Origin: Blumeriella jaapii
Taxonomy: Eukaryota; Ascomycota; Leotiomycetes; Helotiales; Drepanopezizaceae
Reading direction: 5' to 3'
Length of the DNA: 64,000 nt
Assembly (NCBI GenBank): GCA_009599575.1
Contig: VWND01000028.1
Span: forward strand, 310,001 to 374,000
Under the pieces are notes generated by a model, which worked only from the letters and a program-made list of their open reading frames with translations, was not told the origin of the DNA and ran no database searches. Made by a program: the position numbers and the translations under genes. Below, in pieces: positions 58,227 through 64,000 of the stretch. Every line of letters begins with the position of its first letter. Within the stretch, counting starts at the first letter, position 1.

Positions 58227-60245
58227 ATGGGGGGAAAGAAGAAAACCGCTGTAAAAAAGGGGGGTGCCAAGGCCACGACCCCTCGGAGACAGACAGCTAC
58301 CGAAGCTGTAGAAGAGAGACAGAACAACCTCATCGCAGCAGAAGGTATGGAAAACGAGGCCAGAGACCTCATGGCCGCTAACGAATTACAGAGAATGCGA
58401 TCAGGCCCCCGTCCGGGGTCAGGAAATTCCATGTCTTGTCTTGCTTCGTCACAAAACACGATGACGATTGTAGCCAAAGGCGACGGAGACGATAGGAGTG
58501 CAGACGAGATGATGCCCGGCTTTTCAAACCTATCTATGAATCCCAGGATTGTTACCAGCGGCTCGCCCGAATCAGGTACGGTTACATGAGGCCGGCAATT
58601 TACATCTGGCTAAATGGGAGATTATGTCCTCTAGGAAGGAAGAATTTGGCCTGAAAACTTTGGGGGTTTCAAGATCTGACGATCATCCAGAGTGTTCTAC
58701 CCGTTTTCGACAAACGCTGCTGGAGCGATTGCTTGTACATTGTTCCAAACGGTCGTGGGAGCTTCATGGGCTGAGAATAGACCGAAATAAAATCGAAAAA
58801 GAACGAGTCAAAATGGCATCTGAACTCAGCAAACTCCAAGATGGCCACACAGCGACATGTTCCGAGCTTGCCGAGACCAAAGAAGAGCTACGATTCACAG
58901 CAGAATCCCTGAGACATGCCCAACAGGAGTTCCAAGCTTTAAGGGTCGAGCACTCTCAACTAAATCAAAAGGTAGACCGGCTTATCAGTGATGCCACCAA
59001 TACCAGTGTCAACACAAAAACCCTGGAGAGGAAGCTTCGCAAAGAGCAGAGGAGACTCGCCAGACTCCAAGGTGCCTACGAAGAGCTCAATGTCCAGATC
59101 TCGCATATCACGGGCGAAACTACAGCCGCACATACTCTAGCAACTACGAAACCCGGGTCTCGTCTTGGTCTGACATCTGCCACGAAAGATACGATCGCTA
59201 GCCTTCGAAACCTGAGGCAAAAGTATGACGACGTGGTAGAAGACTATGAGGACTCACAGAGCCGCCTTGAAGCACTTGAAAAGTTACAACAGCATCTGGA
59301 AGGCAGAAGACACACGGCTGAGAAGAAGCTAGTGGTAGTCGAGGCCGAATCCAAAAGAAAATCTCAGGATATCGAGATGCTGCGGAAGGCCAAGGCAGAC
59401 ATGGAGAAGACGCGGGATCTCGTTGCGCCAATTTTGAAGATCGGAGTTGACATCAGATTGCGAAATCTTCAATGGACCCGCCTGAAAGTATTCCATATAC
59501 CACCCGGAAGCATCGGTAAAGCCATCACTCTCAATGGCAATGCCGCGGCTCACTGTGCGAACGGTGCGGTGGATGCGGCTATGTTCGTGGCTGGGCTTGT
59601 GCCGGAAAACTTTGTAGAAGAGGCAAGAGAGACATTTGAAAAGATGTACTCGATGACCCCACTACTGTATGGGTCTTCCTCTCCCAAAGCCTTGCGATTG
59701 ATCGATTGTCAAGCTACGGTGATGACCGCGAAGGGCCATTTTCGGAAGAAAACACCATTTTGTGGGAAACTGTTAGCCCTACACAAGGAGTATCTCAAGC
59801 TCGAAAATTGGGTCTTGAGGAGGTCAGGAAGAGGATCTTCTAACGGGTTTAAGGAGGACGACAAGTTGGAAGAAATTCTGAATCAGATGAAGGATTTATC
59901 AGAAGGTATTGCTGATACTGCGAGAAACAAACGAGTTACTTATTCAAAGAAATTCCGCCCATTTGTAAGTCTTGTTTCATGCTGTGCGGACACGCATCTT
60001 CTAATACGTAGCAGAACTATGTAGACAGCGAAGGTGGAAATGACTTATCGGAAGACGAAGACCCGGAAAGCACGAGTACGGACAGAGAGAATGAGAGTGA
60101 GGATGATGAGAGTGAGGATGATGAGAGTGACGAGGATGAGAGTGACGAGGATGAGAGTGACGAGGATGAGAGTGACGAGGATGAGAGCGAGGAGGATGAG
60201 AGTGACGAAGATAGTGACGGATCCACGGATGAGGATACACATTAA
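58227..60245 (+). CDS. gene D: coiled-coil protein with shared motif series and acidic repeat tail
   Basis: Likely exons: 58227-58575, 58643-59964 and 60015-60245, about 633 residues. Starts MGGKKKTAVKKGGAK, a basic N-terminus. Intron 1 has donor GTACGG at 58576, but the good-looking CTCTAG acceptor at 58634 breaks the frame; the AAG at 58642 keeps it. Alternatively a separate start at ATG 58624 is used. Intron 2 is 50 nt (GTAAGT...GTAGCAG). Residues about 175-370 form a coiled coil (LRHAQQEFQALRVEHSQLNQ). Shared motifs follow: APILKIGVDIRLRNLQW, NGNAAAHCANGAVDAAMF and ETFEKMYSMTP. The last exon is a Glu/Asp/Ser repeat (ESDEDESDEDE). Family function unknown. Confidence 0.7.
60094..60215 (+). 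repeat. 15-bp tandem repeat encoding the acidic tail of gene D
   Basis: GATGAGAGTGACGAG-type units, four near-perfect plus degenerate flanking ones, encode E-S-D-E-D in tandem. The reverse strand gives Ser/Leu-rich artefact frames. Confidence 0.85.
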
Positions 60246-62129
60246 GCGAGAAACGGAGAGAGTGTAAAGTTAGTATAGTCAGAGACAGCATGTAGAACAA
60301 TCGAGGAGGCACAGCTACAAGATGTCAAGCTACAAAGTATGACAGTGAGTTTTTGCTCGCGACAGCACCATATTCAGAGAGGAAGAGCCAACCCACCACC
60401 CAAGACTGGTAGCAATGGGGCTCTCTATCAAGAAGAACGACCTTCGGATCGACCATGAAGTCGACTCGCTGGGGATAGATTTTCATAGCGGAAATGCTGG
60501 CTTACTCTGAATCCGGCTTCCGCGGAAAGTAATCATCGATTTTGGGCCGATGATCTGGCGGGCGAGCAGATCGGGATTTTATAAACGTAAGCGTAGATTG
60601 AAAACTGTAGCCTGTCTGAGGTGAAAGTTCAACAATTGCCTGACGAGGTAGATCTTAAGTTGAAAGGGGGCTGTCTAGCCCGAGTCATGTAGTACAAGTC
60701 GCGTCTTAGCGACTTCGTTATTCTCGCACGCAAGGGCAAGATTTCCAACTACTACGTATATCGTTGGATGCGAAAGTTCATCAGACTCGTTAAAAGGCTA
60801 ACTCTGGAACCTAATTAAGCTTTCCCCGGATGGTGGTGAAGAAAATGGAAACCAGGAGGAAGCGTGCGTACAGTACATATAATGTCTATTACTTTGCGCT
60901 GCCGAGGGTCATGTGACAAGCGGAAGCAAAAGCTTGTGCCGAATTCGGTAAGAAGGTCAGAAGTCGCTCGACTTTTCGGTAACTAAATTCAAGCCCGTGA
61001 GATTCTTGCGACTGTTAGATAAGGAAAAAACAAAACCAACAAGCATCTCGCACATATATATATACAATCCCCTCCTCCCTTCCCAAGTTTAAGATATTAA
61101 GCTCCAAAGGAAGGCTGCAACCCACTGACTGTCTGAAGCTGAGAGCAAGAGAATCTTGCGTTTCGCGGCATGGGTCCATCTCTCTTACGCATATGTCTCC
61201 AATCGCTTTTGCGATCCTTATCTGGAAAACACAAGCGGAATAGGGATTAACAATAGTCTATACACTTAATAATAGTAGAAGCATAGACAAAAGCAATAAA
61301 AACCCACCAACGCACCAAGTCATCCTTTTATTTATCCCTTATCCGTTTACATTTTGATTTGCAGATCCCAGTTTGAACATCGACTTTAGAATATGCACCT
61401 TTTATGCAAATCTTCCTTCCAACGAAGACACATATATGTTTCGTCCGCCCTTTTCTTGTCTTCGTCGATAATCTCCTTCTTCGACTGTCTTAACTAAATT
61501 GAAATGATCTGGACGGTGCTTAAAGCATTTATATACAAAGGTAGACTGCCCTATCCTCGTTCATATTACCTCGCGTCTATTTGGTGAATAACGTTATGCT
61601 GACCGATAGGCTGCTAGGGCGAGAAAATGTAACAAAAAAATTCAAGCACATCCACAATTTGAAAATTTGTCAGAGGAGTTTGTAAATAGCAGTAGCTCTC
61701 TCTGATAAAAACAAATTCGGAACCGGAATGGCCGATTCTTGAAAACATTAGAATGCCGTGTAGGAATTATTCATGGAGGAGATGGTGGCAATTCCAGCAG
61801 CGGAAATTCTCTTTGGAAGGTGTGTATGGGAGTGGGAGGTCAGTTGACATGGGGATGCTTCGAAGTAAATCAAGAAGTAAATAATAGTCCAGTGCTATAA
61901 GACAAGCAAAAGATTTTCCCAAGTGAGTGTCAGTGATTGTTTGTGCCTATGCAATTGTAAACCTATTAGGAAGAAGCCTTGGAGAATCTCAGAAGGAGAC
62001 AAAGGGGGGAAAGAATTGCAAGATCAGACGGGTGATGCAATAAGATCTCTAGAATACACGTTGCCACGAAACGAAGCAAGCGCTCTTACCACCCCCACTC
62101 CACCCCCATTTCGATATGCTGCTCTTCTA
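60246..62129. other. intergenic region between convergent gene D and RPT2
   Basis: 1.9 kb with no open frame of coding quality. It holds the two 3' ends. 61056-61075 is a short (AT)n run. I looked for tRNA box A/B pairs and other RNA genes and saw none. Confidence 0.5.
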
Positions 62130-63684
62130 CTACAAATACAATCCCTCGGGCTCGCCCTCACTCTTCGTCTTCAGCACGCGCTCCCTCGCGGCTCTGAAAT
62201 CTGCCATCTGAACCCGCATCCTACGCTCCCGCAACGCCAGCAGACCAGCCTCGGAGCAGATTGCCTTGATGTCCGCGCCCGAGAGGTCGTCCTTCTGGTT
62301 GATGAACTCCTCCAGGTCAACATCCTCGTTGAGAGACATCTTGGACGTGTGCAGAGTGAAGATCTTGCGTTTAGTCACTTGGTCGGGGTTCTCGAAGAGA
62401 ATCTTTCGGTCAATACGGCCCGGTCGAATGAGAGCTGGGTCGAGAGTGTCGATCTTGTTGGTGGCCATGATGACTTTGACATCTCCACGGTCGTCGAATC
62501 CGTCCAGCTGGTTTAGAAGCTCGAGCATGGTTCTTTGAACTTCACGCTCTCCTCCGGAGGTGGACTCGTAACGCTTGGTACCGATTGCATCGATTTCGTC
62601 AATAAAGACAATGGATGGCGCGTTTTCGGCAGCAACCTGGAATCGATTAGCAGACGCGTATGAAACGAAGATGCAAGTCCCTACCTGGAAGAGTTGTCTG
62701 ACAAGCCGAGGTCCATCACCCAAGTACTTCTGAATCAACTCACTACCCACAATACGCAAGAAAGTCGCACTGGTTTGGTTTGCAACAGCCTTGGCGAGCA
62801 GAGTCTTTCCGGTCCCTGGAGCACCATACAGAATGACACCCTTCGGAGGCTTGATACCCATTTCCTCGTACAGCTCGGGATGCAGAAGCGGTAACTCGAC
62901 TGACTCCCTAACTTCCTGGATCTGAGACTCCAGCCCTCCGATGTCTGCGTAAGATTCCGTGGGGGCCTTGTCTAGTTTCATGACCGTGACCAGAGGATCG
63001 GCATCATCTGTGAGAACACCAACGATGGACACGGACTTGTGGTGAAGCAGAACACTCGCGCCAGGCTCAAGCAAATCCTTATCGACGAAAGACATGATGG
63101 AGACGTAGTATTCGGGGCCAGTAGTGCTGGATACGATAGCGTGGTCATCATCAATCATTTCCTCCAAAGTTCCAACACCCATTGGGCTACCTCTCAGGTC
63201 ATCAACCCGTCCTCGCTCATCGGCGTTCCTGTCGGCAGCCTCTGGGTCGAGGTTTGCAACCGGGGCGCCACCTTCCTTGACGGCCTTGGCCTTTCGCAAT
63301 CGCTCCTGGTTCTCGACGTATTCCTCTTCCAGCAACAGGTGGTCGTGGATTCGTTGCATTCGGAGGTATCTCAGCTTGCATCGGGAGGTAGGGTAGATGG
63401 TGGGCAGTTTAGCAGATGCGTTCGGGCCACCTGCCTTGCGCTTCTTGCGGCCGATTCTGGTGGTTGGTCGTGGAGGCGGCTCGTACTTGGGCTTCTCCTT
63501 CTAGAAGGTAGCGTTAGCATTACTATCGCCACGATCTGACTGAAGGGCCATCCCGTACCTTCTTGTCTTTCTCGTCTTTGTTGTCGCCGGGTTGGCCACC
63601 TGCTCCCCCGAGCCCCGACTGATTAGCCCCCTGCGACACTTGGTTAACATGGCCTCTTGCCTGGCATCAACAAGAGCTTACCAT
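62130..63684 (-). CDS. RPT2: RPT2: 26S proteasome regulatory particle ATPase (subunit 4)
   Basis: Exons on the minus strand: 63684-63682 (ATG alone), 63630-63559, 63500-62685 and 62636-62130; 1398 nt, 465 residues. An AAA+ ATPase of the 19S base ring that unfolds substrates and opens the 20S gate. The N-terminus reads [13 protein letters not shown], a myristoylation-type MGxxxS signal as in yeast Rpt2, followed by the Lys-rich [20 protein letters not shown]. Walker [14 protein letters not shown], Walker [14 protein letters not shown], and [15 protein letters not shown] are intact. The C-terminus EGLYL is the HbYX gate-opening motif. Introns of 51, 58 and 48 nt; the last is a multiple of three and free of stops. 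The promoter is cut by the window edge after 316 bp. Confidence 0.98.
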
Positions 63685-64000
63685 CGTGCCTGGAGCGCTT
63701 GCAAAGAATCGCTCGGGCAGGAAAGGAAAGTGGAAGAATGGAAAGCAGATTCAGGGTCAAGATCTGTGTATGAGTCTGGTTGAGAAAGAGGAGGTCGATG
63801 TGAAGGTTGATGTTGATGTTGATGTTGCGTACCATGTGGTTGGTGTTTGTTAGATGGAACAGAAGCCGCCAGCTCCAGCAGGCGACAGAGACGCGCAGCC
63901 AAAAGCGCTAAGATGCTTCTGGTAAGCGGCTCTCGGGTGATGGTCCAAGCTCGAGGACCCACCCGGGATTAGTTCGGCTGGACTTGGACTTGGCGCTCTT
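63685..64000 (-). promoter_or_regulatory. RPT2 5' UTR/promoter, partial
   Basis: 316 bp upstream of the RPT2 start codon to the window edge. Contains a short GTTGAT-type tandem run (about 63807-63825). I find no yeast-type proteasome box (GGTGGCAAA) on either strand here. Open frames in this stretch have no motifs. Confidence 0.4.

Noticed and set aside
60001..60312. Ser/His/Leu-rich frames on the minus strand at 60.0-60.3 kb
   Set aside because: Antisense reading of the 15-bp acidic repeat of gene D.
62266..63539. Plus-strand open frames of 60-170 codons across RPT2
   Set aside because: Antisense shadows of the highly conserved RPT2 coding sequence.
1..64000. CRISPR array, rRNA or tRNA genes
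   Set aside because: No regularly spaced repeats, no rRNA-like blocks, and no convincing box A/box B tRNA pair found on either strand by eye.

Overview
The window looks like a filamentous ascomycete chromosome (Pezizomycotina, perhaps Leotiomycetes; the class is a guess). Genes have introns of about 45-100 nt with GTAAGT/GTACGT-type donors and CTAAC/CTGAC-like branch sites. Family-level matches are unmistakable for RPT2, HIS6 and a FAF1-like gene. The left part is AT-rich retrotransposon debris whose reading frames are broken mostly by C-to-T/G-to-A changes, the signature of repeat-induced point mutation (RIP). No rRNA, tRNA or CRISPR array was recognised.

Left compartment (1 to about 38.6 kb): a nested stack of retroelements whose order can be read from target-site duplications. 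A Ty1/copia element (minus strand) runs off the left edge. A chromovirus (Ty3/gypsy) relic at 4.15-5.2 kb resumes at 37.57 kb. A LINE (plus strand, 5212-37557, 14-bp TSD) sits inside that relic. Inside the LINE are Gypsy-B (8256-26912, 4-bp TSD) and one copy of Gypsy-A (27448-34805, TSD GCTTA). A second Gypsy-A copy (10034-17392, TSD CCTAA) sits inside Gypsy-B. Removing each insertion plus one TSD copy restores a continuous reading direction in the host element. Gypsy-B carries a long extra ORF downstream of pol, and both Gypsy-A copies keep an open, Ala-rich antisense frame near the 3' LTR.

Right compartment (about 41-64 kb): a normal-GC gene region. In order: gene A (hypothetical, +), a FAF1-like 40S biogenesis factor (-) divergent from HIS6 (+), gene B (+), gene C (+, long coiled coil), a HET-like membrane protein (+), gene D (+, coiled coil with acidic tail) and proteasome ATPase RPT2 (-).

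Genes A, B, C and D are the most interesting protein-coding set. All lie on the plus strand, each has an N-terminal coiled-coil or charged helical region, and all four share a C-terminal motif series that I do not recognise as a named domain: a G/A-x-x-I/V-R-x-R segment, a small-residue 'GN-A-H-G' segment followed by DA-x-L/M-F/Y, then F/Y-x-x-x-Y-x-x-P. They look like a local expansion of an uncharacterised fungal family, interspersed with housekeeping genes and next to a HET-like gene. Exon models were built by hand from splice signals and frame and are stated in each entry.
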